A DNA stretch of 32,952 nt, from the NCBI GenBank assembly GCA_964565715.1, contig CAZMGG010000057.1, forward strand, positions 1 to 32,952, written 5' to 3'. Of the stretch, positions 24,063 to 32,952 are shown piece by piece; the first letter of the stretch is position 1, and the number at the start of each line of letters is the position of its first letter. The stretch is from CAZMGG01 sp964565715. Lineage in GTDB: Bacteria > Planctomycetota > UBA1135 > UBA2386. Both the position numbers and the translations under genes were made by a program. Below the pieces are notes generated by a model. That model was not told where the DNA came from. It saw only the letters and a list, made by a program, of their open reading frames with translations, and ran no database searches.

Positions 24063-25898
24063 ATGAGCACCGTCGCCATCCTCTCCCTGCTCGGCACGGT
24101 CGTGCAGTGCGGGATCGCCTGGGTCGTGACCCTGCAGTTGCGCATGCTGCGGCATGGCGACCGCAGCGGCGGCTACCGCACGTGGTCGTGGGCCTTCGTC
24201 GCCCTGGCGCTGGGGCTCTCGGCGATCAGCCTGCGTTTCGTCGGCCCGTTGCTGATCCAGCGGCCGGCTTGGTGGGCCGACGGCGCGCCCCTGGCCCAGG
24301 CCTGCCAGTCCGTCTACATGGCGGGCAAGCTGGCCTGGATCGCGTTGCTGCTCGTCGGCGCGCAGCGTCTCGCCAGGGGCGGCGACGACGTCGCGTACCG
24401 GCGGCTGGCGGCCCTGGTCGGCGTGGTCGGCGCCGGGCTCGGCGCCGTCATCGCCGACATCAACCTGCTGCTGGCCCTGCAGGCCCTGGCAATCGTGCCG
24501 GGCAGCCTGCTGGCCCGGCGCCTGCTGCTGGCGGCGCACCGCCACCGCCCGAACGAGGGCTGCCGCATCGCCGCCACCGGCTTCGCCCTGCTGGCGATCC
24601 TGTGGTCGCTCTACGTCGTGGCGGCGTTCGCCCACGATCCGGACCCCGCGCCACCCGCCCATGGCAACGTCTGGAACTGGCTGCTGGCCTTCAATTCCTA
24701 CTTCGACCTCGCCGTGCTGGTGACGTTGGGCGGCGGCCTCATGGTGATCCCCGTGCTCGACGCCCATCGCACGGCGGATCATCTGCGCGCGGAGAGCGAC
24801 CGGCTGCGCGAACGCCTGCTGCGCGACGAGAAGCTGGCGGCGCTGGCCTCCCTGGTCGGCGGCGTGGCCCACGAGCTGAACAACCCGCTCACCGCGATCC
24901 TCGGTTTCGCCGAGGAACTGGAAGGCACCGCCGGGTGCGGGTCCTCGGCCCGCATCGTCCGGCAGCAGGCCGAGCGCTGCCGGGCGATCGTGCGCAGCCT
25001 GTTGCGGATGGCAGGCGAGTGGGAGGCGCCGCGCCAGGAGATCGCACCGGAGAGGCTGCTGCGCGAGCTGATCGCCGCCGGCACCGATGGCATCCCCTGC
25101 GAACTGCACGCCGACGCGGATCTGCCGCCGGTCTTTGCGGACCGGGCCGGACTGGAGACCGCCTGCGCCAGCCTGCTGCGCAACGCGGTGCAGGCCTCGC
25201 CCCGCGGGGGCCGTGTCCGCGTGCTGCTGCGGCACGACGCCGGCAACGTCGCGATCGTGTTCGAGGACCAGGGCCCGGGCGTGCCGCCGGAGCTGCGGGC
25301 GCGGGTGTTCGAGCCGTTCTTCACCACCCGCGACCCCGGCCAGGGCAGCGGCCTCGGTCTGGCCGTCGCCCACGGCATCGCCCGCTCCCACGGCGGCCGG
25401 CTCGACTGTGAGGCCGCGCCCGGCGGTGGCGCCCGCTTCGTGCTGCGTCTGCCCGGCGTCACCGCCATCGGACCCGTGCTGGAGCCGGTGACGCCGCTGC
25501 CCGCTCCCCGGCACGCCCTGCACGTGCTGCTGGTCGACGACGAGCCGCTGGTGCGGCAGGTGCTGCGCCGCCGGCTGCTGGATCGCGGCCATCGGGTCAG
25601 CGAGGCCGGCTCCGGCGAGGCGGCCCGGTCGCTGCTGGTGGGGCCCGCCTGCGACTTCGCGGCGATCGTCTGCGATCTGCGCATGCCCGGGCTGGACGGC
25701 CGGGCCCTGCACCAGGCGGTGCAGAGGAGCCACCCGGAACGAGCCCGCCGGTTCGTCTTCACCACCGGCGATCCGGGCTCGCCGCTGGCGACCGAGACCG
25801 GCCGCAGCGGCCAGCCGGTGGTCGGCAAGCCCTTCGACCTGCCGCGGCTGATCGGGCTGATCGAGCGGATCGCCGAAGGCGTCCCGGCGGCGGGCTGA
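24063..25898 (+). CDS. Hybrid sensor histidine kinase with seven membrane helices
   Basis: A 611-residue sensor. Residues 1-232 hold about seven membrane helices with short loops, so sensing is probably in or at the membrane. A short coiled helix follows, then the dimerisation domain with phospho-acceptor His270 in GGVAHELNNPLTAI. The ATPase domain has Asn374 (LLRNAVQASP), DQGPG (402-406), the F-box EPFFTT and GSGLGLAV (428-435). A receiver domain closes the protein (about 486-605) with the acidic pair DD (492-493), phospho-acceptor Asp538 (CDLRMPG) and Lys589 (GKPFD). No phosphotransfer domain or separate response regulator is nearby, so the output is unknown. The start ATG lies just before the first helix. 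Confidence 0.93.
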   Translation: MSTVAILSLLGTVVQCGIAWVVTLQLRMLRHGDRSGGYRTWSWAFVALALGLSAISLRFVGPLLIQRPAWWADGAPLAQACQSVYMAGKLAWIALLLVGAQRLARGGDDVAYRRLAALVGVVGAGLGAVIADINLLLALQALAIVPGSLLARRLLLAAHRHRPNEGCRIAATGFALLAILWSLYVVAAFAHDPDPAPPAHGNVWNWLLAFNSYFDLAVLVTLGGGLMVIPVLDAHRTADHLRAESDRLRERLLRDEKLAALASLVGGVAHELNNPLTAILGFAEELEGTAGCGSSARIVRQQAERCRAIVRSLLRMAGEWEAPRQEIAPERLLRELIAAGTDGIPCELHADADLPPVFADRAGLETACASLLRNAVQASPRGGRVRVLLRHDAGNVAIVFEDQGPGVPPELRARVFEPFFTTRDPGQGSGLGLAVAHGIARSHGGRLDCEAAPGGGARFVLRLPGVTAIGPVLEPVTPLPAPRHALHVLLVDDEPLVRQVLRRRLLDRGHRVSEAGSGEAARSLLVGPACDFAAIVCDLRMPGLDGRALHQAVQRSHPERARRFVFTTGDPGSPLATETGRSGQPVVGKPFDLPRLIGLIERIAEGVPAAG

Positions 25899-25953
25899 GT
25901 CCGGCGGGCGGACGGCCTTTGGCGGCGGCCGGCTCCTCTGGCACACTGCCGCG

Positions 25954-28314
25954 ATGCCGCGCCGGATGCTGCTGCCGCTGGTCCTGCTGCTCACGGCGAA
26001 CGGCGCCGCGGCGCAGTCCCTGGCCTGGGACGTGCCGCCGCGGGGCGCCCTGGTCTACGAGCGCACCACCCGGGAGCTGCGGGTGGTGCCGCCGCCCGGC
26101 CGCAACGACCCGAACTGGGTGATCGCCGGCGCCGAAGCCGGTGGTCACGTCTGGCGCCACGCCGCCGGCCCGAAGGGCTTCGCGCCTGCCGACTTCATGC
26201 TGCCGGAGTTCGACGACTCGGCGTGGGCCAGCGGCCGCGGTCGCTTCGGCGCCGACCCGAACGACGCGACCCAGCGCACGGTGTGGCCCGGCGCGCAGAT
26301 CTGCCTGCGCGCCCGCGTCGACGTCGGCCGCGTGCGGCCGCGGCTCGCCCTGTTCCGCGTCGATCACGACGACGGCGTGCGGATCTGGTGCAACGGCCAC
26401 CTGCTGGTCAGCGACGACGGCTACGGCCGCAACCGGTTCTACGCCGTGGAGGGCGACCTGCTCGACGCCATCCGGCGCGGCGAGAACCTGTTCGCGGTGC
26501 AGTGCACCGACGTCGGCGGCGCGCGCTACCTCGACGTGGCCCTGGCCCTGTTCCCGTCCCTGCCGCCAGGCGTCAAGACCGGCCAGGACCTGATCCGCTC
26601 GCTGCAGGAGACCGAGCGGGCCGCCGCCGACGTCGGCGGCTGGTTCTTCGGCGGCTTCCGGCCGGCGCCGATGCTGCTGCACGGCGAGCTGACCCAGGCC
26701 GGCGACCGGGTGCGCATGCCGCCCGGCGACCTCCGCGAACTCGGCTGGTTCGCCGCCACCAACCTGGAACGTGGCGTCACCGGCGGCGCCATCGCCATCG
26801 ATGTGACGCGCCTCTACCGGGTCGGCGACCTGACGCTGAAGGGCCGTTTCGACGCGGTCGACGCCGACGGCTGGCAGCGCGGCGAGCTGCAGGTGCGCAC
26901 GCTGCCCGAGCCGGCCCTGGGCGACGACAGCAAGCGCTTCGTCGGCCGCTACGTGCGGCCCTTCGCCAACCACGGCATCGACGGCCGCCTGACCCTGCGC
27001 CGGCGGCTCGAACTGCGCCCCGACGGCCGCGCCCGGGTCGCCGAGTTCGAGTTCGAGCTGGTGGCCGAGGTGCAGCAGGACAAGGACCGGAAGGCGGTGG
27101 TCGGCGTGCTGCGCCATGTCGAACACTGGCGCCTGCAGCGCGAACACCACGGCCAGGACGCGGAGTTCCGGGTCGCCGTGGCCAAGGCGATCGAGCGCGG
27201 CACCGCCCACCTGCGCGCGCTGCTGCAGAATCCGCAGCAGGGCGATCTCAAGGACCACCAGCGGCAGGACCAGAGCTACTCCGGCGGCCGGCTGGCGATC
27301 GGCTGCCTCGCCCTGATCAAGGGGGGCGTGCCCAAGGACGACGCGGTGCTGGCGGCGGCGCTCGCCGACCTGCGCCGGCGCGAACTGGTCGACACCTACT
27401 CGCTGGGCAACGCGTTGATGGCGCTCGAGGCGCTGCACGCGCCGCCGAACGAGTTCGGCGACCTGAAGTCGGGCGCCATCGACCGGCCCCGCCGGCGCAC
27501 CGTGCCGCCGGACGACCTCGCCATCGTCCAGGGCTGGACCGACCGCCTGCTGACCAACGTCGACACCCGGGTCGAGAGCGCCTACGTGCTGCGCTTCAAC
27601 TACACCGGCGGGCCGCGCTACGACCACTCGGTGAACCAGTACGGCCTGCTCGGCCTCTACTCGGCGCACCTGTGCGGCGCGCGCCTGCCCGGCACCACCT
27701 GGGAGGCGGCGGCCAACCACCTGATCGCCAGCCAGGGGCCGGGCCGTGGCCGGGTCGACCTCGACCTCACCGACTACCGCAGCTTCGCCCGCATGCAGGC
27801 CGACCCCGAGGCCCAGCGCACCGTCGTGCGGCTGCCGGTGGCGCCGGCGGGCTGGAACTACGAGGACCCCAAGGACGGCGGCGAGGAGACGCCGCAGTTC
27901 GGCAGCATGACCTGTGCCGGCATCACCGGGCTGACGATCTGCGAGGCCGGCATCCTCGACAACCCGGCGCAGAAGCGCGGCCGCCTGCTGTCGGACATCG
28001 CCGTGGCGCGCAACGCCGGCTTCGGCTGGCTCGCCCAGCACCTGCAGGTGCGCTACCACCCGGGCTGGATCCAGCGCCAGCAGCACTGGATCTACTACTA
28101 CCTGTACGGCCTCGAACGGGCGGCCCTGCTGAGCGGCGTGGCGCTGATCCAGGACCGCGACTGGTACCTGGAGGGCGCCCTGCAGCTGGTGCTCACCCAG
28201 CACGACAACGGCTCCTGGCCCGGCGAGCTGCACTGGGACCTCGGCATCGAGCGCACCGCGATGGCGATCCTGTTCCTCAAGCAGAGCACGCTGCCGGTGC
28301 TCACCGGCCGGTGA
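25954..28314 (+). CDS. Secreted protein with squalene-cyclase/prenyltransferase-like repeats
   Basis: A 786-residue exported protein (signal peptide LLPLVLLLTANGAAAQ; a second ATG lies four codons in). The N-terminal part has a galactose-binding-like fold signature: DDSAWASGRGRFG, then a strand with FRVDHDDGVRIWCNGH, as in jelly-roll carbohydrate-binding domains. From about residue 410 onwards, helices with Gly/Trp-rich motifs (SYSGGRLAIGCLALIK, HSVNQYGLLGLYSAHLCG, AGWNYED, GSMTCAGITGLTICE, WIYYYLYGLERAALLSG, DNGSWPG) fit the α/α toroid of terpene cyclases and related proteins. I see no DXDD catalytic motif, so it is probably a non-enzymatic or differently acting relative. Its TGA overlaps the next gene's GTG. 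Confidence 0.85.
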   Translation: MPRRMLLPLVLLLTANGAAAQSLAWDVPPRGALVYERTTRELRVVPPPGRNDPNWVIAGAEAGGHVWRHAAGPKGFAPADFMLPEFDDSAWASGRGRFGADPNDATQRTVWPGAQICLRARVDVGRVRPRLALFRVDHDDGVRIWCNGHLLVSDDGYGRNRFYAVEGDLLDAIRRGENLFAVQCTDVGGARYLDVALALFPSLPPGVKTGQDLIRSLQETERAAADVGGWFFGGFRPAPMLLHGELTQAGDRVRMPPGDLRELGWFAATNLERGVTGGAIAIDVTRLYRVGDLTLKGRFDAVDADGWQRGELQVRTLPEPALGDDSKRFVGRYVRPFANHGIDGRLTLRRRLELRPDGRARVAEFEFELVAEVQQDKDRKAVVGVLRHVEHWRLQREHHGQDAEFRVAVAKAIERGTAHLRALLQNPQQGDLKDHQRQDQSYSGGRLAIGCLALIKGGVPKDDAVLAAALADLRRRELVDTYSLGNALMALEALHAPPNEFGDLKSGAIDRPRRRTVPPDDLAIVQGWTDRLLTNVDTRVESAYVLRFNYTGGPRYDHSVNQYGLLGLYSAHLCGARLPGTTWEAAANHLIASQGPGRGRVDLDLTDYRSFARMQADPEAQRTVVRLPVAPAGWNYEDPKDGGEETPQFGSMTCAGITGLTICEAGILDNPAQKRGRLLSDIAVARNAGFGWLAQHLQVRYHPGWIQRQQHWIYYYLYGLERAALLSGVALIQDRDWYLEGALQLVLTQHDNGSWPGELHWDLGIERTAMAILFLKQSTLPVLTGR

Positions 28315-28976
28315 GCCGCCGCCGCTGGCTGCCGCTGGCGGCCCTGCTGGCCGGCTGCGCCGCGGCGCCGCCGGCCGCCGACGCGCGGCCCTGGCACGAC
28401 CTGCTCGCCGCCGCGGCCCTGGAACACTGGCACGTGACCGCCTTCGGCGGCGAGGGCGAGGTGAGTCTCCGCCCCGGCGAGGTGCGGCTCGACCAGGGTT
28501 CGCCGCTCACCGGCATCACCTGGCAGGGCCCGCCGCCACAGGGCGCCTACGAACTGGAGATCGTCGCGGCGCGGCAGCAGGGCAACGACTTCTTCGCCGG
28601 CGTGACCTTCCCGATCGGCGAGCAGCACGCCACCCTGATCGTCGGCGGCTGGGGCGGCTCGCTGGTGGGTCTGTCCTGCATCGACGGACTCGACGCGGCC
28701 CGCAACCCCACCGCGCGGCGGATGGCCTTCCGCCGCGAGCAGCCCTACCGCATCCGCATCGTCGTCGACGACGTCGTGCGGGCCTGGATCGACGGCGAGG
28801 AGATGCTGGCGGTGATGCGGGCCGGACGCACGTTCGGCCTGCGCGCCGAGGTGACGCTGTCGGCGCCGCTCGGCGTCTGCGCGTTCGCCACGCAGGCGGT
28901 GATCACCACCTGCCGCTGGCGGCCACGGGACGCTGCCGCCGAGCCCGTCGCCGACCGACTCGCCGGAGCGCAATGA
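28311..28976 (+). CDS. DUF1080-like lipoprotein
   Basis: A 221-residue exported protein with a lipoprotein signal (LPLAALLAGC, Cys16). The rest resembles the β-sandwich of DUF1080 (3-keto-disaccharide hydrolase-like, concanavalin-type fold): GEVSLRPGEVRLDQG, YELEIVAARQQGNDFFAGV, PYRIRIVVDDVVRAWIDGEE. Several Planctomycetota encode many such proteins, thought to act on plant or algal sugars; the substrate here is unknown. The GTG start overlaps the stop of the preceding cyclase-like gene (GTGA), so the two are probably made together. Confidence 0.82.
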   Translation: MSRRRWLPLAALLAGCAAAPPAADARPWHDLLAAAALEHWHVTAFGGEGEVSLRPGEVRLDQGSPLTGITWQGPPPQGAYELEIVAARQQGNDFFAGVTFPIGEQHATLIVGGWGGSLVGLSCIDGLDAARNPTARRMAFRREQPYRIRIVVDDVVRAWIDGEEMLAVMRAGRTFGLRAEVTLSAPLGVCAFATQAVITTCRWRPRDAAAEPVADRLAGAQ

Positions 28977-29056
28977 ACGCAGGGGTGCGCTGGCCCGGTT
29001 CCGTGGCTACACTCCTGCGCGCCCTGCCCGCGTCCCGCGCCCCACTCCCACTCCTC

Positions 29057-30676
29057 ATGCACAAGACCAGCACCCTGGTCGCGGTCACGGCCATCCTCGG
29101 CTCGCTCGCGGCCCAACAGAACAAGGTTTCCGGCCTGGATGGCCGGCTGACGACCATCAGCAGCCTCACCTCCTACGGCCGCCGCGGCCCGGCCCATCCC
29201 GGCGGCGAGGCCGGCATGGCCATGCTCAACACCATGTGCAACCCGGGCACGGTGGAGATCCCGTGGTATGCCGCCATGCAGCCCGACCACCCGAAGTTCG
29301 GCTTCCTGATCGCCCGGGTCAGCGACGGCCGGATCGTCCAGATCTCCGACTGGTCCTACTGCAAGCACGCCTTCGTCTCGACCAACTCGACCTCGACCTG
29401 CGGCGGCACCTGCAACCGCGGCACCAGCGGCGGCTCGCGGATGGGCCTCAACTGCTCCGACACCTACAGCCAGGGCAACAACTCCGACCGCTACTACCTG
29501 GGCCCGCCCGCGGAACTCGACCCGTGGCTCGGCACCTGGAACCCGGTGGGCAGCTACTTCGACCGCGGCGATCCCGACGTCGGCGCGCCGGCCAACGCCG
29601 ACGGCAACCGCAGCCTCACCCGCACCCAGGCCAATGCCTTCGACGCGGTGAAGAACCGCATCACGGTCAAGGAGACCGACATGCTGGTGCCGGGCGCCAC
29701 CTACTTCTACGGCATCCACCTGATGCACCAGGGCGAGGCGGCGCAGAACCGCTGGGACAACCTGGCCTCGCGCCGCTTCACGCCGACCTGGAACGGCTCG
29801 CAGTGGTCGTACGCCACGACCGGCTCGATGCTGCACGGCACCATCCTGCAGAACTGGCCCGGCGCCACGGTCCACCAGGGCGGCAACGGCAACGAGGACG
29901 GCTCGTTCTTCGTCGCCTGCGTGGTGACCGGCCCGAGCCAGGGCGTGTGGCACTACGAGTACGCGGTGCACAACTTCGACAACAGCCGCGGCGGCCAGAG
30001 CCTGCGCATCCCGCTCTGCGGCAGCACCACGTTCAGCAACGCCGGCTTCCGCGACATCGACGGCAACACGCTGAACGACTGGACCTGGAGCCGGGTGGGC
30101 AACGAGCTGGTGTGCCAGGGCCCGTCCACCAACCCGCAGAACTGGAATCAGATCTTCAACTTCTGGTTCGACTGCAGTTCGCCGCCGGTGAGCGGCGACG
30201 TCGTGATCGACCAGTCCCGGCTCGGCCAGGGCGCCCCGACGGTGACGGTGCGGAGCCAGATCCCCGCCGGCGTCGTGCGCAACGTGCACCTGGGCGACGG
30301 CTGCGGCACGCCGCGTCCGACCATCGCCGCGATCGGCGACGCCACGATCCCCAACGCGTCCTTCGCCCTGCAGATGACCACCACGCCGCTGGCGGGCATG
30401 TTCGTGTTCACCTCGCTGGGCACCGCCAACGTGCCGCTCGGCAACGGCTGCGCCCAGTACCTCGACCCGACCAGCATGAGCACCCACGGCTTCGTGCAGG
30501 CCGGCATCACCGGCCTGGCCGTGATCCCGCTGGCGGTGCCGAACAACCCGGCGCTGGAGGGTTTCGAGTTGTCCTGGCAGGCGGTGCAGATCGAGACCGG
30601 TGGTCCGGTCTCGGGCATTTTCACCCTTTCCAACGGCCTGAAGGTGCGGGTGGGCAACAACCTCACCTGCCAGTAG
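29057..30676 (+). CDS. Secreted protein of unknown function, tandem paralogue 1
   Basis: A 539-residue protein. I chose the ATG at 29057 because a proper signal peptide starts there (TLVAVTAILGSLAAQ); an open frame from 28973, overlapping the previous stop, would put 28 unsuitable residues in front. There is no ribosome binding site before 29057. The mature part starts GLDGRLTTISSLTSYGRRGP and contains WYAAMQPDHPKFGFL, a Cys-rich stretch (CKHAF ... CGGTC ... GLNCSD), GSYFDRGDPD, WHYEYAVHNFDNSRGGQS and WTWSRVGNEL. Residues from about 395 form the C-terminal module shared with other secreted proteins here (PNNPALEGFELSWQA ... SNGLKVRVG). I do not recognise an enzyme family. It aligns over its whole length with the next gene. 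Confidence 0.85.
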   Translation: MHKTSTLVAVTAILGSLAAQQNKVSGLDGRLTTISSLTSYGRRGPAHPGGEAGMAMLNTMCNPGTVEIPWYAAMQPDHPKFGFLIARVSDGRIVQISDWSYCKHAFVSTNSTSTCGGTCNRGTSGGSRMGLNCSDTYSQGNNSDRYYLGPPAELDPWLGTWNPVGSYFDRGDPDVGAPANADGNRSLTRTQANAFDAVKNRITVKETDMLVPGATYFYGIHLMHQGEAAQNRWDNLASRRFTPTWNGSQWSYATTGSMLHGTILQNWPGATVHQGGNGNEDGSFFVACVVTGPSQGVWHYEYAVHNFDNSRGGQSLRIPLCGSTTFSNAGFRDIDGNTLNDWTWSRVGNELVCQGPSTNPQNWNQIFNFWFDCSSPPVSGDVVIDQSRLGQGAPTVTVRSQIPAGVVRNVHLGDGCGTPRPTIAAIGDATIPNASFALQMTTTPLAGMFVFTSLGTANVPLGNGCAQYLDPTSMSTHGFVQAGITGLAVIPLAVPNNPALEGFELSWQAVQIETGGPVSGIFTLSNGLKVRVGNNLTCQ

Positions 30677-30694
30677 AAGAACCGGCCTGGCCGT

Positions 30695-30713
30695 GGCCTC
30701 CCGACGGGAGGCC
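30695..30713. terminator. Strong hairpin between the tandem paralogues
   Basis: GGCCTCCC-GAC-GGGAGGCC is a perfect 8-bp stem with a 3-base loop, 18 bases behind the stop of the first paralogue and just upstream of the second gene. There is no U-tract. It could separate or dampen transcription between the two copies. Confidence 0.5.
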
Positions 30714-30746
30714 GCGGCGTTCCGTTGCCCGCCCATCGAGGTCCGC

Positions 30747-32390
30747 ATGACCATGCCCCGCTCCGTGCTCGCCGTCCTGCTCGGCGCCCTCTGTGCTCCC
30801 GCCGTCTTCTGCCAGTCGAACATCACGCCCGGCCTCAACGGCCGGCTGTCGCTGGTCGACGCGCTCACCTACTGGGGTCGCCGTGGTCCGGCGCACCCCA
30901 ACGGCGAGATCGGCATGGCGATGCTCAACGAGATGTGCAACCCGGGCAGCGTCGAGATCCCGTGGTACGCGGCGATGGCGCCCGACCACCCGAAGTTCGG
31001 CTTCCTGATCGTGCGCGAGTCCGGCGGCCGGATGGTGCAGATCTCCGACTGGTCCTTCTGCAAGCACGCCTTCACCTCGACCAACTACTCGGGGCCGTGC
31101 GGCACCTGCAACGGCAGCTCCGCCGGCGGCTCGCGGATGGGTCTCAACTGCGCCGACACCTATGGCGCCGGCAACAACGGCGACCCCTACTGGCTCGGCC
31201 CGCCGGACGAGATCGATCCCTGGCTCGGCACCTGGAACCCGGTGGGCAGCTACTTCGACCGCGGCGACCCCGCCGCCACCGGTGCGGCCGCCAGCGACGG
31301 CAATCGCAGCCTGTCCCGGGGCCAGACCAACGCCTTCGACAACGTCAAGAACCGGGTCACCGTGAAGGAGCAGGAGCTGCTGGTGCCCGGCCGCTTCTTC
31401 TACGGCATCCACCTGATCCACCAGGGCGAGGCCAGCGCCAATCGCGGCGACAACCTCGCCTCGCGCGGCTTCACGCCCTCGTATGGCGGCGGCCAGTGGA
31501 CGCTGAACAACAACCAGATCGGCCAGAGCCACGGCACCATCCTGCAGCAGTGGCAGAACGCCACGATCGGCCAGGGCGGCAACGGCAGCGCCACGGGCAC
31601 CGACGACGGTTCCTTCTTCGTCGCCGTGGTCACCACCCAGCCCGGCGGCGGCAGCCTGTGGCACTACGAGTACGCGGTGCACAACTTCGACAACAGCCGC
31701 GGCGGCCAGAGCCTGCGCATCCCGCTCTGCGGCAGCTCGGTGGTGAGCAACGCCGGCTTCCGCGACATCGATGGCAACACCCTGAACGACTGGACCTGGA
31801 GCCGGATCGGCAACGAGCTGGTGTTCCAGGGACCCGCCACCAACCCGCAGAACTGGAATCAGATCTTCAACTTCTGGTTCGACTGCACGACCGCGCCGGC
31901 GCCGGGCCACGTCACCATCGACCAGGCCCGCCTGGGTCAGGGCGCGCCGTCGGTCACCGTGCCGGCGCGGGTGCCTGGCGGCGTCGCCCGGGTCGAGATC
32001 CTCGGCCCAGGCTGCGGCCAGATCCCGCCGCTGCTCAGCACGCTCGGCGGCGACACGGTGATCCCGAATCCCACCTTCAAGCTGATGGTCGCGGGCACGC
32101 CGCTCTCGGGCACGTTCGTGTTCGCCTCGCCGGGCACCGCCAGCATCCCGTTGGGCTCTGGCTGCACCCAGTACCTGGACAACCAGGGCCTCGTCACCCA
32201 CGGCTTCTACATGACCGGCGTCACCGGGCTCGCCCTGGTGCCCCTGCCGATCCCGAACAACCCGGCCCTGGAGGGCCTCGCCCTGCACTGGCAGGCGGCG
32301 CAGCTGGTGAACGGCGGCCCGATCGGCGGCGTGCTGCACGTCGGCAACGGCCTCAAGCTGCGCGTCGGCAATGCGCTGACCTGCCCCTGA
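30747..32390 (+). CDS. Secreted protein of unknown function, tandem paralogue 2
   Basis: A 547-residue protein with signal peptide SVLAVLLGALCAPAVFCQS; the ATG at 30747 follows GAGG four bases upstream. It is alignable from end to end with the preceding gene: the same GLNGRLSLVDALTYWGRRGP opening, WYAAMAPDHPKFGFL, CKHAF, GLNCADTYG, GSYFDRGDP, WHYEYAVHNFDNSRGGQS and the C-terminal module PIPNNPALEGLALHWQA ... GNGLKLRVGNALTC. The largest difference is a 10-15 residue Gly/Asn-rich insertion near the middle (NNNQIGQSHG, GGNGSATGTDDG). The conserved central region with paired Cys residues probably forms the functional domain; its role is unknown. The glnS gene starts 44 bp behind. Confidence 0.86.
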   Translation: MTMPRSVLAVLLGALCAPAVFCQSNITPGLNGRLSLVDALTYWGRRGPAHPNGEIGMAMLNEMCNPGSVEIPWYAAMAPDHPKFGFLIVRESGGRMVQISDWSFCKHAFTSTNYSGPCGTCNGSSAGGSRMGLNCADTYGAGNNGDPYWLGPPDEIDPWLGTWNPVGSYFDRGDPAATGAAASDGNRSLSRGQTNAFDNVKNRVTVKEQELLVPGRFFYGIHLIHQGEASANRGDNLASRGFTPSYGGGQWTLNNNQIGQSHGTILQQWQNATIGQGGNGSATGTDDGSFFVAVVTTQPGGGSLWHYEYAVHNFDNSRGGQSLRIPLCGSSVVSNAGFRDIDGNTLNDWTWSRIGNELVFQGPATNPQNWNQIFNFWFDCTTAPAPGHVTIDQARLGQGAPSVTVPARVPGGVARVEILGPGCGQIPPLLSTLGGDTVIPNPTFKLMVAGTPLSGTFVFASPGTASIPLGSGCTQYLDNQGLVTHGFYMTGVTGLALVPLPIPNNPALEGLALHWQAAQLVNGGPIGGVLHVGNGLKLRVGNALTCP

Positions 32391-32434
32391 CGCCTTGCCA
32401 GGGGCCGGCCGCGCCGCTACTCCTCTTCGGCCCC

Positions 32435-32952
<518 letters not shown>

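Overview
This window is very GC-rich chromosomal DNA (about 70% by eye) and most likely comes from a member of the Planctomycetota. The reasons are a translationally coupled ECF sigma factor and membrane Ser/Thr kinase with an N-terminal helical extension, many Sec-secreted proteins of unknown function ending in a similar C-terminal module, DUF1080-like and squalene-cyclase-like secreted proteins, and an Ada-AlkA fusion. The assignment is an inference from gene content; there is no rRNA marker here.

Left part (1-5617): the start of a secreted-protein gene running off the left edge, whose signal peptide is expanded by an 8-bp tandem repeat; a small membrane protein; a stand-alone macro-domain protein converging on an alkylation-repair pair (ada-alkA fusion, then ogt, overlapping by 4 bp); and a secreted multicopper oxidase. 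Middle (5674-11329): a disturbed island bounded by two nearly identical 1,128-bp direct repeats. The right copy is the 3' part of an intact secreted-protein gene (10243-11805); the left copy is a headless remnant. Between them lie two diverged ParB-like fragments, a frameshifted RluA-type pseudouridine synthase fragment, and a lower-GC two-gene unit for secreted proteins of unknown function.

Right of that comes a long minus-strand series. An ECF sigma factor and a Ser/Thr kinase are followed by a promoter-like sequence, a secreted protein, an SGNH hydrolase, a BNR-repeat lipoprotein, and an S9/M49 peptidase pair. The secreted protein (18070-19062) has an in-frame TGA followed by 44 sensible codons and a well-formed hairpin. 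I read it as a candidate selenoprotein with a Cys-Sec pair and a bacterial SECIS-like element; read-through brings it to a 4-bp overlap with the SGNH gene. This is the most interesting item in the window.

The plus-strand block from 22655 holds a sodium:solute symporter, a seven-helix hybrid histidine kinase, a secreted cyclase-like protein, a DUF1080-like lipoprotein, two tandem paralogous secreted proteins, and the start of glnS, whose reading departs from the GlnRS family about 40 bp before the window end. Neighbouring genes are repeatedly coupled by 4-bp ATGA/GTGA overlaps (alkA/ogt, S9/M49, candidate selenoprotein/SGNH, sigma/kinase, cyclase-like/lipoprotein). I saw no tRNA, rRNA, CRISPR array or complete insertion sequence.
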